From assembly GCA_041605955.1 (NCBI GenBank), contig JBFIXI010000025.1, positions 1-51,169 on the forward strand: a stretch of 51,169 nt of DNA, given 5' to 3'. The DNA comes from JAHEJX01 sp041605955 (GTDB lineage Bacteria; Actinomycetota; Acidimicrobiia; Spongiisociales; UBA5794). Positions 1-8,765 of the stretch are shown here, in pieces. Within the stretch, counting starts at the first letter, position 1, and the number at the start of each line of letters is the position of its first letter. Made by a program: the position numbers and the translations under genes. The notes beneath the pieces were generated by a model. The model saw nothing but the letters and a program-made list of their open reading frames with translations, was not told the DNA's origin and ran no database searches.

Positions 1-1
1 C

Positions 2-1339
2 ACGTTGGTGGGGCCGACGTTCACCGATCCTGGCGGAGACGATACCCATGTGGTGAGCATCGATTGGGGTGACGGCAGTCCAGTCACGGTAATTGACCCT
101 GCGACAAGCCCGCTCGCTGACCGGACCCACACCTATGCCAATCCGGGCACTCTGACTGTCACCGTGACCGTCACCGACGACGATGGCGACAGCGACACCC
201 TCACCACCACCGCCACCATCGCAGCAGGTGAAGCTTGCACCATCGAAGGCACTCCAGGCAACGACGTGCTCATCGGTACTCAGGATCGAGATGTGATCTG
301 CGGGTTCGGCGGTCACGACACCATCACCGGATTAGGCGGCGACGACCTTCTCCTCGGTGGCGGCGGCGACGACACCATCCTCGGTGGGGCCGGCAACGAC
401 GAGATCGATGGCGAAGCCGGAAACGATCGGCTTTTTGGTGATGCCGGCAATGACACCATCACAGGCGGACTTGGAGACGACACCATCCTCGGCGGTGACG
501 GAGACGACTTCCTCGACGGGGGCAGCTCTTTCCTTCTGCTCGGCGATCGGGTGAGTTACGCGGACGCGCCTAACGGCGTGAACGTCGACCTGAGTCTCTC
601 CGGTCCACAGCAGACGAAGTGGGGCGTCGACACGCTGTCGAATTTCGAGAACCTGTTCGGCTCCAACTTCAACGACTCGTTGCGCGGAGATGGTGGCCCG
701 AACCGCATCTGGGGTGCCGATGGCGCAGACTATATCGACGGCCTCGCTGGCGACGACATATTGTTCGGTGGCGACTCTGCGGGGGAAGAGTCCCAAGGCG
801 GAACCGACGAGATCCACGGGAGTGCCGGCAACGACACCATCTTGGGCAATGCCGGAGCGGACCGGATCTTCGGAGGCCTCGGCCAAGACGACATATCCGG
901 AAACCAAGGTGATGATGAGATCCGCGGTGGATCCGGGAATGACATGCTCCGAGGTAACGGAGGCGATGACCGTGTGTTCGGCGATGGTGGCGATGACGTC
1001 ATCAACGGACTCTCGGGCAACGACAGGCTGTTCGGCGGAGCCCAAAACGACAGGATTCTCGGCGGTGCGGGCAACGACATAATCGATGGCGGCACCGGCC
1101 AAGACATCATCGGAGGCGGCGCTGGCCGAGACGAGATCGATGGTGCCGGTGGCGGAGATATCCTCAATGGCAATTCCGGCAATGACATGCTCTTCGGGGG
1201 CGCGGGGAACGACATCCTCAACGGAAACCAGGGCTCGGACACACTCTCAGGTGGAATCGGAGACGACACCCTCAACGGGGGCAATGGCAAGGACACCTGT
1301 TCTGGAGGCCCGGGAAACGACACGGTGACGAACTGCTAA
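2..1339 (+). CDS. PKD domain plus RTX (hemolysin-type) calcium-repeat protein, 5'-truncated
   Basis: The reading frame is open at the left edge from base 2, so the start lies outside the window. The visible part has about 445 residues. The first 70 form a PKD-like beta domain (WGDGSP, then a THTYANPGTLTVTVTVTDDDG-type strand). From about residue 80 to the end it is almost entirely nonapeptide RTX repeats of GGxGxDxUx type (for example GGAGNDEIDG and GGDGDDFLDG), interrupted near residues 175-225 by a non-repeat insert with VSYADAPNGVNVDLS. RTX repeats bind calcium and fold into a beta-roll after export, so this is probably a large secreted or surface protein. It has no enzymatic domain in the visible portion and ends with a short Cys-containing tail. 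Function beyond a calcium-stabilised surface or adhesin role cannot be told. Confidence 0.9.
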   Translation, partial: TLVGPTFTDPGGDDTHVVSIDWGDGSPVTVIDPATSPLADRTHTYANPGTLTVTVTVTDDDGDSDTLTTTATIAAGEACTIEGTPGNDVLIGTQDRDVICGFGGHDTITGLGGDDLLLGGGGDDTILGGAGNDEIDGEAGNDRLFGDAGNDTITGGLGDDTILGGDGDDFLDGGSSFLLLGDRVSYADAPNGVNVDLSLSGPQQTKWGVDTLSNFENLFGSNFNDSLRGDGGPNRIWGADGADYIDGLAGDDILFGGDSAGEESQGGTDEIHGSAGNDTILGNAGADRIFGGLGQDDISGNQGDDEIRGGSGNDMLRGNGGDDRVFGDGGDDVINGLSGNDRLFGGAQNDRILGGAGNDIIDGGTGQDIIGGGAGRDEIDGAGGGDILNGNSGNDMLFGGAGNDILNGNQGSDTLSGGIGDDTLNGGNGKDTCSGGPGNDTVTNC

Positions 1340-1850
1340 GGACGGCTCGGGGGCCTTTTGCCGTGGCGGCGCTGAAACCACCTGTAGGCGTTCAAGGTCA
1401 AGCTGCTTGCCTGCTTGAAGCTCCGCGAGCCGCTGCGGTCAGCAACTCCTAGCTCTCGCGAAGCGGTCGCTACCGGCTTGAGCTTCGGGATGGACCGATC
1501 ACTGCTACCAGGTCGCCTCTTTGATCGATGGCGGCAAGGAGACACACCGCTGCGCACCCGGCACTGCAGTCAGCGAGGCTAGGAGCGCGACCGCTAGAAA
1601 TTAAGTGATCGAGAGCCGCAAAAGTGTGACACGCAAAGTGCGCGACTGATCCGCCACCTCCGGTGGTGGCTACAAGTCACCCGCACATAACGCGCGCTCC
1701 ACATCACAGGCCACAGGACGACATCAGCGCGCTATCCGGCACTATGCGCCACGTGTCAGATACACACATCAAGCACAGAGGTGACGCCGGTTCACTGCTT
1801 GCGGGTCCGATCTGGTTAACTTTGCGGCCGCACTCGAAAGGGGCGTCGGC
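1340..1850. other. Intergenic region, no supported gene
   Basis: These 511 bases separate the RTX gene from the OmpA operon. A 73-codon minus-strand open frame (1336-1557) overlaps the RTX stop. It is basic, low-complexity and has no clear ribosome site, so I do not call it. A small inverted repeat (TTCAAG at 1391-1396, CTTGAA at 1414-1419) and a weak ACGGC/GCCGT pair just after the RTX stop (1342-1364) could form hairpins, but no T-tract follows. No tRNA-like fold was seen. Confidence 0.5.
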
Positions 1851-3275
1851 GTGAACTCCGATGATTCAGATCGGCGCCGCATTCCGGCCGCGGTGTGGTG
1901 GCTGACTGTGGCGTGGCTGGCAGTAACTGCGGCGGCCGTCGTGTGGGCCATACCCCATGAGGAGCGCAATCTCACCCTTCGGGCACAGGCGGCGTTCGCC
2001 GGGCATGGTGTCGACGTGGAGTTCGCCGGTCGGGATGCCCGCCTGAGCGGAGTGGTCGCCACCCAGGCCGACCTCGATCGGGCCGTGGCGACTGTTCGTC
2101 AAGTTAGGGGAGTTCGGAACGTGGAGGCCGCCGCCGTCACTGTCAGCGGAACCGCCACCGCGCCCACCTCCCAGCTGGCTCCGCCCGAGCTTTCCATCGA
2201 GTTCGCCGATGGCGCTTTGCTGGTGGGAGGCACACTGCCGCATCGGCAGGCGGCTGACGCCATCGTTCAGGCGGTGAAGGCGCGCTTCGGAAACGAACGG
2301 GTCTCCGATGACGTGAAAGTCGACCCCAACACTGCGGGGGCGGCATGGCTCACCGGCATCGTTACGGCTATCGATGGCCTCGAGGAACTCGTCGAAGGAG
2401 TGATACTGGTGGGGCCGACCGGCGTCGTGCTGACCGGCATCGTGGCGTCCGAGGCGACCCGGACAGGACTTGCCGACACCATCTCGCTTGCTTTGGGAAA
2501 CGACGTTCCGATCAGCAACCAGCTTCAGGTGGTGCCCCTCACGGCGCCCAGTTTCGAAGCGGTGCTGCTCGAGGACGGCCGCATCCGGTTGCGGGGGGTG
2601 ATGCCGGACCAGGCGACCGTCGACCAGATCGTGGCCGGCGCCGCTGGCGTCTTCGGGAGCGCCAACGTCGTCAACGAGATGAGCGTTGCCGCGACCATCG
2701 CCGCCCCGGACTACCTGCGGTCGCTACCGGCCACGTTTGGCCTGATCGACGGCCTCCAGCCATGGCGGGTGAACGTAGAAGACGACGCAGCAACAATCAG
2801 CGGCCAAGCAGTCAGCGAAGCTGCACTGACCGACACGCTGGCCGCCTTGACTAGCGCTTATGCGTTCAACGGCCTGACCCTCAGCAGCGAGCTGGTGGTG
2901 GATCCCAACGCCGTGGCGTCTGTGCTCACCGAGCTTTTGCAGGGGGTGGCGACCTTCGAAGTGGGAAGCGCCAGGCTATCGGCGGAGGCAATGACGCTGT
3001 TGGACGAGGCGATCGAGATCCTGCTGGCGAATCCGACGACCGTCCTGGCGGTCGAGGGCCACACCGACGACGTTGGCAGCGAGGAGGACAACCTGGGGCT
3101 GAGCGAGGCGAGGGCCCAGGCTGTCGTTGACTATCTGGTCGCCGGTGGGGTCGACGCGGCCCGACTTACCGCGGTCGGATATGGCGAGTCGCGTCCCATT
3201 GCCGACAACGCCACAGCGGACGGGCGTGCCCAGAACCGGCGTATCGAGTTCGTAGTCATAGAGGGAGACAGTTAA
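1851..3275 (+). CDS. BON/OmpA-family envelope protein (ArfA-like)
   Basis: The 474-residue protein has one N-terminal membrane helix (about residues 12-34) after a short basic cytoplasmic tail. BON-like modules follow (first at about 42-101, with repeats of the same pattern through about 350). A C-terminal OmpA domain spans about 368-474, with GHTDD, NLGLSEARAQAVVDYL and GRAQNRRIEF, the signature of peptidoglycan binding. This order resembles mycobacterial ArfA (OmpATb), which has a helix, BON and OmpA domains; here there appear to be several BON units. It is expected to be anchored in the membrane and to bind peptidoglycan. The GTG start is preceded by GAAAGGGG at 1835-1842. Its stop abuts the ATG of the next gene, so the two are an operon. 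Confidence 0.85.
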   Translation: MNSDDSDRRRIPAAVWWLTVAWLAVTAAAVVWAIPHEERNLTLRAQAAFAGHGVDVEFAGRDARLSGVVATQADLDRAVATVRQVRGVRNVEAAAVTVSGTATAPTSQLAPPELSIEFADGALLVGGTLPHRQAADAIVQAVKARFGNERVSDDVKVDPNTAGAAWLTGIVTAIDGLEELVEGVILVGPTGVVLTGIVASEATRTGLADTISLALGNDVPISNQLQVVPLTAPSFEAVLLEDGRIRLRGVMPDQATVDQIVAGAAGVFGSANVVNEMSVAATIAAPDYLRSLPATFGLIDGLQPWRVNVEDDAATISGQAVSEAALTDTLAALTSAYAFNGLTLSSELVVDPNAVASVLTELLQGVATFEVGSARLSAEAMTLLDEAIEILLANPTTVLAVEGHTDDVGSEEDNLGLSEARAQAVVDYLVAGGVDAARLTAVGYGESRPIADNATADGRAQNRRIEFVVIEGDS

Positions 3276-4088
3276 ATGAGAGGCACCGGGTACGCCATCG
3301 CCGAGATCGTGTGGTGGATGCTGGCGGCAGGAGCAATCGGCGTGGCCGTAGGGTGGATCCTGCACGGGGTATTCGGCGGAGGGGCCCGTCTCCGCGAGGC
3401 TGAAACCAAACTCGAAGAGCAACGCCAACGGTACGCCCGGGTCTCCGGCGCTCTGGGAGAGTGGAAACGCAAAGTCGGCGCCATGGAAACCGACATCGAG
3501 GCGAAAACGGAGGACCTCGCCACCGTCCGCAACCTCAATGAAGAGCTGGAGACGAGCCTGGCTGCGACCCGCACCGAGCTGGAAGAGGTGACGGCCACGA
3601 TGGAAGACCGGGACCTCGAGATCCAACGTCTCACCGGGGCGGCGGGCGAGGAAGTTGCAGCACCGACCCCCGACCCCGAGCCGGCGCGGCTGCGCACCCA
3701 GGTCGCCGATCTCGAGTCCAGCCTCCGATCGGCAAACCGCGAGCTCTCCAAGCTCAGAGTGGCTGATGCGGCCCTTCGGGTAGAGGCGGATGAGAACGCC
3801 GGCCGGGTCGCGGCGCTTGAAGCGGCGCGGGCGTTCGATGAGCCGGAAACGGGCGCCTCCGCGACCGCACCGGCCGACACCGAATCGCCTCAGGCCGAGT
3901 CGCCCGGAGCTCGGCCCGCCGATCTAGAGGCGCTGGCGGCTGCCGAGGAAGCGAATTCCTCGAACCTCGCCGATTCGAGCCCTGCCGATTCGAGCCCTGC
4001 CGATTCGAGCCCTGCTAATTCGAACCCTGCCGATTCGAACCCGGAGGAGTCGGACCCGGCGGAATCGGACCGGCAGCCGGATCATTAG
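3276..4088 (+). CDS. Membrane-anchored coiled-coil protein with a repetitive acidic tail
   Basis: The 270-residue protein starts directly after the OmpA-gene stop with zero spacing; a GGGAG ribosome site lies inside the upstream gene. An N-terminal membrane helix (about residues 7-32) leads into a long heptad-rich coiled coil (about 38-195, with runs such as EAETKLEEQRQRYARVSGAL). A low-complexity tail rich in Asp, Ser, Pro and Glu ends in repeats of the ADSSP/ADSNP type. No enzymatic motif is present. The tight pairing suggests a partner of the OmpA protein in envelope organisation, by analogy to the small genes next to arfA; no sequence homology to ArfB/ArfC is claimed. Confidence 0.7.
   Translation: MRGTGYAIAEIVWWMLAAGAIGVAVGWILHGVFGGGARLREAETKLEEQRQRYARVSGALGEWKRKVGAMETDIEAKTEDLATVRNLNEELETSLAATRTELEEVTATMEDRDLEIQRLTGAAGEEVAAPTPDPEPARLRTQVADLESSLRSANRELSKLRVADAALRVEADENAGRVAALEAARAFDEPETGASATAPADTESPQAESPGARPADLEALAAAEEANSSNLADSSPADSSPADSSPANSNPADSNPEESDPAESDRQPDH
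3969..4073 (+). repeat. 15-bp coding tandem repeat, about 7 units
   Basis: Units of GCCGATTCGAGCCCT begin at 3969, 3984 and 3999. Diverging units follow at 4014, 4029, 4044 and 4059. Each unit encodes five residues (ADSSP, ANSNP, ADSNP, EESDP, AESDR), so copy-number change keeps the frame. The sequence decays towards the gene's 3' end. Confidence 0.9.
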
Positions 4089-4110
4089 CGGACAGGAAGC
4101 CTTTGGCGAA

Positions 4111-4620
4111 TTATGACCCGGGCTCACGGTAATCGGCGTCAACATCGCCTTTTTGATACACCGGCAGCAGCTCCTCGAATCGCTGCTGCCAATCGGCAGG
4201 CGGTTGGTGGGTTAGCACCTCGTTGAGGCGATCGAGATGGGCGTGCCATCCGGCGCCGTAACCGACCACCTGGTCGCCCGGGAGCAGTCGATGGTTCAGG
4301 GTGAGCTTGGTTCCGCCGTTCTTCGCAGTGAGCTCGACGCGCAAGACTGAGTCGGGCTCACCCGGGAAACCCCACTCGAACTCGAGCACCGAGCCGGGAA
4401 TCAGCTCGAGGATGGTCCCCCCGGCCAGCCCGTCTTCCCTGAAGTCGAGATCGATCGTTCCGCCCTGCCGTAGATCGACCTTGGCCGGCGCCAGCCACGA
4501 CTCCAAGCCCTGGGGAGTGGTTATTGCAGTCCAGACATCGTCGATCACTGCGTCGATCCAGCGCTCGAAATGTACGGTCGCCTGCTCGCCCTGCCAGGTG
4601 GTCGTTCCGTGGTTGGTCAC
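4111..4620 (-). CDS. SRPBCC / AHSA1-like domain protein
   Basis: The 169-residue protein of the START-like SRPBCC fold has the usual opening (FERWIDAVIDDVWTAITTPQGLESWLAP), a middle EFEWGFPGEPDSVLRVELT, and a C-terminal helix with GYGAGWHAHLDRLNEVL. I start it at GTG 4620 because GAGGAGACACC precedes it and the GTGA overlaps the stop of the ArsR gene by four bases; the longer open frame upstream lies over arsR. Proteins of this family paired with ArsR regulators bind small hydrophobic ligands or act as lyase or detoxification partners. The ligand is unknown. Confidence 0.85.
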   Translation of the reverse strand: MTNHGTTTWQGEQATVHFERWIDAVIDDVWTAITTPQGLESWLAPAKVDLRQGGTIDLDFREDGLAGGTILELIPGSVLEFEWGFPGEPDSVLRVELTAKNGGTKLTLNHRLLPGDQVVGYGAGWHAHLDRLNEVLTHQPPADWQQRFEELLPVYQKGDVDADYREPGS

Positions 4621-4940
4621 GGTGTCTCCTCTCGTGTCGATCGCGTCTTGGCCAGATGCTCTTCGAGACCGTCCAGCCGGCCTTGCCAGAAAGCGCGGTA
4701 GCGGCTCGCCCATTGCTCGACCTCATAGAGCGCCTCAGGCACGAGCCGATAGACCCGACGCTGTCCCGCGGTGCGGGATTCCACGACGCCCGATTCGCGC
4801 AGCACTCGCAGATGACGCGAGATCGCCGGACGGCTGACCGAGAACTCGGCGGCGATGCTACCGGCGTCGCGGTCGGCCATCGCCAGCATCTCGACAATGC
4901 GCTGGCGGGTGGGGTCGGCCAGGGCGGCGAACACTTCCAT
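4617..4940 (-). CDS. ArsR-family winged-helix regulator
   Basis: The 107-residue winged helix has ALADPTRQRIVEMLA at its N-terminus, a recognition helix with FSVSRPAISRHLRVLRE (about residues 34-50), and a wing with SRTAGQRRVYRLVPEAL. The metal-binding Cys box of ArsR/SmtB is absent, as usual for the subgroup paired with SRPBCC genes. It is translationally coupled to the SRPBCC gene. A short palindrome lies 10 bases upstream of its ATG, so autorepression is likely. The acyl-CoA oxidase-like gene diverges from the same 102-base spacer and may share the operator. Confidence 0.88.
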   Translation of the reverse strand: MEVFAALADPTRQRIVEMLAMADRDAGSIAAEFSVSRPAISRHLRVLRESGVVESRTAGQRRVYRLVPEALYEVEQWASRYRAFWQGRLDGLEEHLAKTRSTREETP

Positions 4941-4949
4941 GGCTTGAAC

Positions 4950-4965
4950 GTAACATATGTGTTAC
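4950..4965. promoter_or_regulatory. Candidate ArsR operator palindrome
   Basis: GTAACA and TGTTAC form a perfect inverted repeat around the tetranucleotide TATG, in the only AT-rich stretch between two divergent genes and 10 bases from the arsR start. TTGGCA on the minus strand at 4977-4972 could be the -35, placing the palindrome inside the promoter. The role is inferred from position and symmetry. Confidence 0.55.
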
Positions 4966-5042
4966 ATAATTGCCAACCCCGGCATCGTCTTCGCGTTCCG
5001 CCAGGCGCCGGGTACGGCGCGGGCAGCTTCTAACGTGAGACG

Positions 5043-7331
5043 GTGCGCCTGATGCCCACGCTCGAGGATCCGCGAATGTGGCCTTTGCTGCCCGCCGTCT
5101 ATGTGGCGTGGGCCGATGGGGAGCTCACCCCTGCCGAGATGCGAGCTCTGTGCGATCAAGTCGAAGACATCGACGGGATCGACGAGTCATGCCGCGAAGC
5201 GCTCGGGGAGTGGCTCGACGCCACGGAACCGCCCCAGCCTGCGGAGCTCGCTGCGCTGCTCGCCACCATTCGACGGCTGGCAGCGAATCTGGAGCACGCC
5301 GAGCGGCTCGATCTCGCGACGCTGGCGGCCGAGCTGGTCCATACCGGACGAGACGGCATGCCCCTGCGCGCACCGGAGGCGCGCGCCATCGCCCGCATCG
5401 AGTCCGTGCTCGGAGTGATCGGCCCGGAAGCCACCCGGTCGCTGCTCGGCTTGCCGGCAGACCGACCGGCTGCGGTGGAGCCCCCGCCCGGCTTCGAAAT
5501 CTCCGGCCTGGGACGCTTCCTCGATGGATCCCGCGCCGACATTCGTAATCGGATGCGCCGCCTCCTGAGCCAGCCCCGCTTCGGCTACCGAGTCGATGTC
5601 GGGCGCGCCGATTACCGCGAAGTGGTGCTGGCATGGACCCGTGAACTGGCCGAGCGTGGCGTCGGCCCCATCGGCTACCCGGCGGAATACGGCGGCGAAG
5701 ATTCAACGAGCTGCTTCATCGCGGCCTTCACGATTCTTGGCCACCACGACCTCAGCCTCCTTACCAAGTTTGGAGTCCAGTTCGGGCTGTTCGGCGGCTC
5801 GATAGCCCGGCTCGGCACCAAGGCGCATCACGATGCCTATTTGGAGGCCGCCGGCCGCGCCGAGCTCTTGGGATGCTTCGCCATGACGGAGACAGACCAT
5901 GGATCGAATGTGCGCGATCTGGAGACGCTTGCCGTCTTCAACGGGGCATCCGACGAGTTCGTTATCACGACCCCCCATGACGGCGCCCGTAAGGACTACG
6001 TCGGCAACGCCGCGCAGCATGGGAGGCTGGCCATCGTCTTCGCTCGGCTGGTCGTGGACAAGGCTGATCATGGGGTCCATGCTTTCGTAGTGCCGCTACG
6101 CGACGAGACCGGAGCTGTGTTGGCCGGCATCAGAATCGAGGACTGCGGCCCGAAGATCGGGCTGGAGGGTGTCGACAACGGTCGCATCTGGTTCGACGGC
6201 GTGCGCGTGCCGCGCCATGCGTTGCTCGATCGATTCGGTTCAGTGGATTCCCAAGGCGAGTACTCGTCGCCGATCCCCAGCCCGACCCGGCGTTTCTTCA
6301 CGACCATTGGGACGCTCGTTGGAGGGAGGGTGGCGGTGGGCGCAGCTGCGATCAGCGTCGCCAAGTCGGCGCTCACCATTGCCATCCGATACGGAACTAC
6401 CCGGCGCCAATTCGGCCCCGAAGGTGGTCCGGAGACGCTGATACTCGACTATCCCACCCACCAGCGCCGTCTGATGCCGCGGCTCGCCGCCACATATGCC
6501 TACCACTTCGCTTTCGAGCGGCTCATCGACGACTACGTGGCGGGCGAAATGGACTCGCGAGTGCTCGAGGCGCAGGCGGCGGGTCTCAAGGCCTACGGGT
6601 CGTGGCATACGATCGATACGGTCCAAGCATGCCGCGAAGCGTGCGGAGGCGCCGGCTATCTGGCGGAGAATCGGTTCGGCGCGCTGCGGGCCGACGCCGA
6701 CGTGTTCACGACGTATGAGGGCGACAACACCGTGCTGGCCCAGCTGCTCACCAAAGCACTGCTCTCGGACTATCGACTGCAGGTCACCGACATGAACCTG
6801 ATCGGGACGATTCGCTTCCTTGCGGGCAAGGCCCTCGACGGGTTGCGCGAGGCCGCGCCGGCGGTGGGGGGCGCCGCCGAGGATCAGCTGCGCAATCGGC
6901 AGTGGCAACTGGATCTCTTCAAGTGGCGCTCCGACCACCAGATAGGGGCGTTGGCGGCTCGGATCAAGAAGCGGCTCGATGCCGGGATTGATTCGTTCCC
7001 AGCATTCACGGCCGTCCAAGACCACGTGCTGGCGTGCGCCCGCGCCCACGTGGAGTACGTCGTGCTGGAACGATTCACCGCCGCGATCGCCACCAATACA
7101 GATCCGGCGCAGCGGGAGGTCTTGGATCTGCTGTGCGACCTTTATGCCCTCACCCGGGTCGAACATGATCGGGGGTGGTTTCTGGAACACACTCGGATCT
7201 CCCCAGCAGCCTCGAAGGCGATGCGTAAGCTGGCCATTCGGCTGTCCGCGGAGACCCGGGAGCACGCTCGGGCTCTAGTCGACGCCTTCCTGATACCGGA
7301 CGCCATCCTGGCGGCCCCGATCGCCCGATGA
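5043..7331 (+). CDS. Acyl-CoA oxidase/dehydrogenase with an N-terminal TerB-like domain
   Basis: The 762-residue protein starts at GTG 5043, or possibly ATG 5052. Residues about 10-140 look like an all-helical TerB-type module (AVYVAWADGELTPAEMRAL, then a second acidic helix). From about 165 it is an acyl-CoA oxidase-like flavoprotein with GPIGYPAEYGGED, CFAMTETDHGSNV for the FAD/substrate loop, KDYVGNAAQHG, and TRRQFGPEGGPE. CGGAGYLAENRFG precedes TTYEGDNTVLAQL, whose Glu sits at the usual catalytic-base position of acyl-CoA oxidases. It should desaturate an acyl-CoA in fatty-acid oxidation; whether oxygen or an electron-transfer flavoprotein is the acceptor is unclear. The clpS gene follows with almost no gap. 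The TerB-like extension is not part of the usual family architecture. Confidence 0.82.
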   Translation: MRLMPTLEDPRMWPLLPAVYVAWADGELTPAEMRALCDQVEDIDGIDESCREALGEWLDATEPPQPAELAALLATIRRLAANLEHAERLDLATLAAELVHTGRDGMPLRAPEARAIARIESVLGVIGPEATRSLLGLPADRPAAVEPPPGFEISGLGRFLDGSRADIRNRMRRLLSQPRFGYRVDVGRADYREVVLAWTRELAERGVGPIGYPAEYGGEDSTSCFIAAFTILGHHDLSLLTKFGVQFGLFGGSIARLGTKAHHDAYLEAAGRAELLGCFAMTETDHGSNVRDLETLAVFNGASDEFVITTPHDGARKDYVGNAAQHGRLAIVFARLVVDKADHGVHAFVVPLRDETGAVLAGIRIEDCGPKIGLEGVDNGRIWFDGVRVPRHALLDRFGSVDSQGEYSSPIPSPTRRFFTTIGTLVGGRVAVGAAAISVAKSALTIAIRYGTTRRQFGPEGGPETLILDYPTHQRRLMPRLAATYAYHFAFERLIDDYVAGEMDSRVLEAQAAGLKAYGSWHTIDTVQACREACGGAGYLAENRFGALRADADVFTTYEGDNTVLAQLLTKALLSDYRLQVTDMNLIGTIRFLAGKALDGLREAAPAVGGAAEDQLRNRQWQLDLFKWRSDHQIGALAARIKKRLDAGIDSFPAFTAVQDHVLACARAHVEYVVLERFTAAIATNTDPAQREVLDLLCDLYALTRVEHDRGWFLEHTRISPAASKAMRKLAIRLSAETREHARALVDAFLIPDAILAAPIAR

Positions 7332-7342
7332 AGGGAACCCCG

Positions 7343-7645
7343 ATGACCGCGCGCGGCGGAACCCTGGCCCCGGAACGCATCGAGACTCCGTTCGAATCCG
7401 AGAACGTCGCCACCGCGCGTCCATGGAACGTTGTCGTGTGGAACGATCCGATCAATCTCATGTCCTACGTGACCTACGTGTTCCGCAAGGTCTTTGGCTA
7501 TAGCAAGGCGAAAGCGACCAGGCTGATGTTGCAGGTGCACCACGAAGGTCGTGCCATCGTGTCGAGCGGACCGTTGGAGCGAGCCGAGATCGAAGCGGCT
7601 GCGATGCATCACCACGGCCTGTGGGCGACTCTGGAGCGGGCATGA
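7343..7645 (+). CDS. clpS: ATP-dependent Clp protease adaptor ClpS
   Basis: This is a roughly 100-residue ClpS core with the hallmark WNVVVWNDPINLMSYVTYVF and HHEGRAIVSSGPLERAE. ClpS docks on the Clp unfoldase N-domain and delivers N-degron substrates; the Asn-Asp-Pro turn and following Met belong to the N-degron pocket region. ATG 7343 is preferred because AAGGGA at 7331-7336 is correctly spaced. An in-frame ATG at 7328 overlaps the upstream stop and would add five residues. Its stop overlaps the next ATG by four bases, the common actinobacterial clpS-DUF2017 arrangement. Confidence 0.93.
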   Translation: MTARGGTLAPERIETPFESENVATARPWNVVVWNDPINLMSYVTYVFRKVFGYSKAKATRLMLQVHHEGRAIVSSGPLERAEIEAAAMHHHGLWATLERA

Positions 7646-8112
7646 AGCGTTTCGGGCGGCGGGACGGCCAGATCGTGGGAAGTTTCGATGAGTTGGATCG
7701 AGTCGTGCTCAGTGCCGTGCCGATTCTGATCGACGGAGTTGGAGAGGTTGGGGTGGACCCGGCGGCTGCCCGGTTGCAGCCGGCGGTCTACAGGGACGAC
7801 GACGCCCGGTCAGCCGAGTTCCTGCGGCTCTCCGCCGGTCTGATCGAGGATGGACGCCGCGCCGACCTGGCCAGCTTCAGCGAAGCTCTGGAGCGGTCTG
7901 ATGACGGGGTCACCCTCAGTGACGCCGAGGCCGAGTCGTGGATGCGGGTGCTGACCACCGCCCGGCTCGTGCTGGGAGCCCGCCTCGGCATCGAGGAGGA
8001 CGGCTGGGAGCGCAACCCCGACGTTGATGTCACCGACCCCAGGCTCGTTGCCCTCTTCGTGCTCGGGCGGCTGCAGGAGGATCTCGTGGCCGCGCTCAGC
8101 GCTGCGGCCTGA
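7642..8112 (+). CDS. DUF2017-family protein
   Basis: The 156-residue acidic, helical protein has FDELDRVVLSAVP near the start, a central ESWMRVLTTARLVLGARLGI, and a C-terminal DPRLVALFVLGRLQEDLVAAL. These are typical of the DUF2017 proteins that sit next to clpS in Actinobacteria. I start it at ATG 7642, which overlaps the clpS stop as ATGA; an upstream in-frame GTG at 7621 lies inside clpS. No function has been assigned to the family. The conserved neighbourhood suggests a role linked to Clp proteolysis. Confidence 0.85.
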   Translation: MKRFGRRDGQIVGSFDELDRVVLSAVPILIDGVGEVGVDPAAARLQPAVYRDDDARSAEFLRLSAGLIEDGRRADLASFSEALERSDDGVTLSDAEAESWMRVLTTARLVLGARLGIEEDGWERNPDVDVTDPRLVALFVLGRLQEDLVAALSAAA

Positions 8113-8149
8113 GCGGGAACCCGAGCGGACGGCGTCACGTCTCACCATC

Positions 8150-8734
8150 ATGAGAGTCATCAGAAGGAGCGTGCAGTGGATGACTCTGGCGCTGCTCGCC
8201 TCCCTGCTCGTCGCCCTTCAACCGGGCGAGGCGCAAGCCTGCAGCTGCGTTGCCGTCACTACGGAGGAGATGGTTGCGGCATCGGATCTCGTATTCGTAG
8301 GTGAGGAGATCAGCCGGAGCGCCGTCAACAATGCCGGCTGGCCGTCGGTGGCCGTCACATTCCGGGTCCTCGAGGCATACAAGGGCGAAGTCGCCGGCCA
8401 GATGACGCTGCTCACCGGCAGCGGTGGTGGGGACTGCGGTGTCGGGCCACAGTCGGGTCTGGTCGGCATCACGACCAGCTCCAATGGTGGGCTTCCCGCC
8501 TACGACATCTGCGGCAGCGTCCACGAGCCGGCTGCGATCGCAGCTCTGCTCGAGCCGATCGGCCTGGTCGACGCGCCGACACCGTCCCCTGCGGAGGACC
8601 AGGGCATCAACCCGTTGCTATGGCTCGCTCTCGGTGCCCTGGCGGTGACTGCTGCGGTCGCGACGGTGGTCCACCGGCGGCGCCATGAGGACTGGCAAGA
8701 CGGCTGGTCGAGCCGCACCGGCCGCAGCAGCTGA
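8150..8734 (+). CDS. Exported TIMP/netrin-like (CSC motif) membrane-anchored protein
   Basis: The roughly 194-residue protein has an N-terminal signal peptide (MRVIRRSVQWMTLALLASLL) cleaved before QACSC. A domain begins with the Cys-x-Cys motif and ASDLVFVGEE, then VTFRVLEAYKGEVAGQMTLL. This pattern is typical of bacterial proteins with the tissue-inhibitor-of-metalloprotease/netrin fold. A Pro/Ser linker leads to a C-terminal membrane helix (LLWLALGALAVTAAVATVV) and a basic tail, giving an LPxTG-less surface anchor. The start is uncertain: ATG 8150 gives the better signal peptide, whereas AGAAGGAG at 8162-8169 favours ATG 8180. Ligand and role are unknown. Confidence 0.75.
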   Translation: MRVIRRSVQWMTLALLASLLVALQPGEAQACSCVAVTTEEMVAASDLVFVGEEISRSAVNNAGWPSVAVTFRVLEAYKGEVAGQMTLLTGSGGGDCGVGPQSGLVGITTSSNGGLPAYDICGSVHEPAAIAALLEPIGLVDAPTPSPAEDQGINPLLWLALGALAVTAAVATVVHRRRHEDWQDGWSSRTGRSS

Positions 8735-8765
8735 ACCATCAGAGAAGCATCAGATTCGTGTCCGC

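Noticed and set aside
332..1102. 256-codon minus-strand frame over the RTX gene
   Set aside because: It mirrors the RTX repeat periodicity, has no ribosome site and no recognisable fold.
1336..1557. 73-codon minus-strand frame after the RTX stop
   Set aside because: Basic low-complexity product without ribosome site or motif, overlapping the RTX stop.
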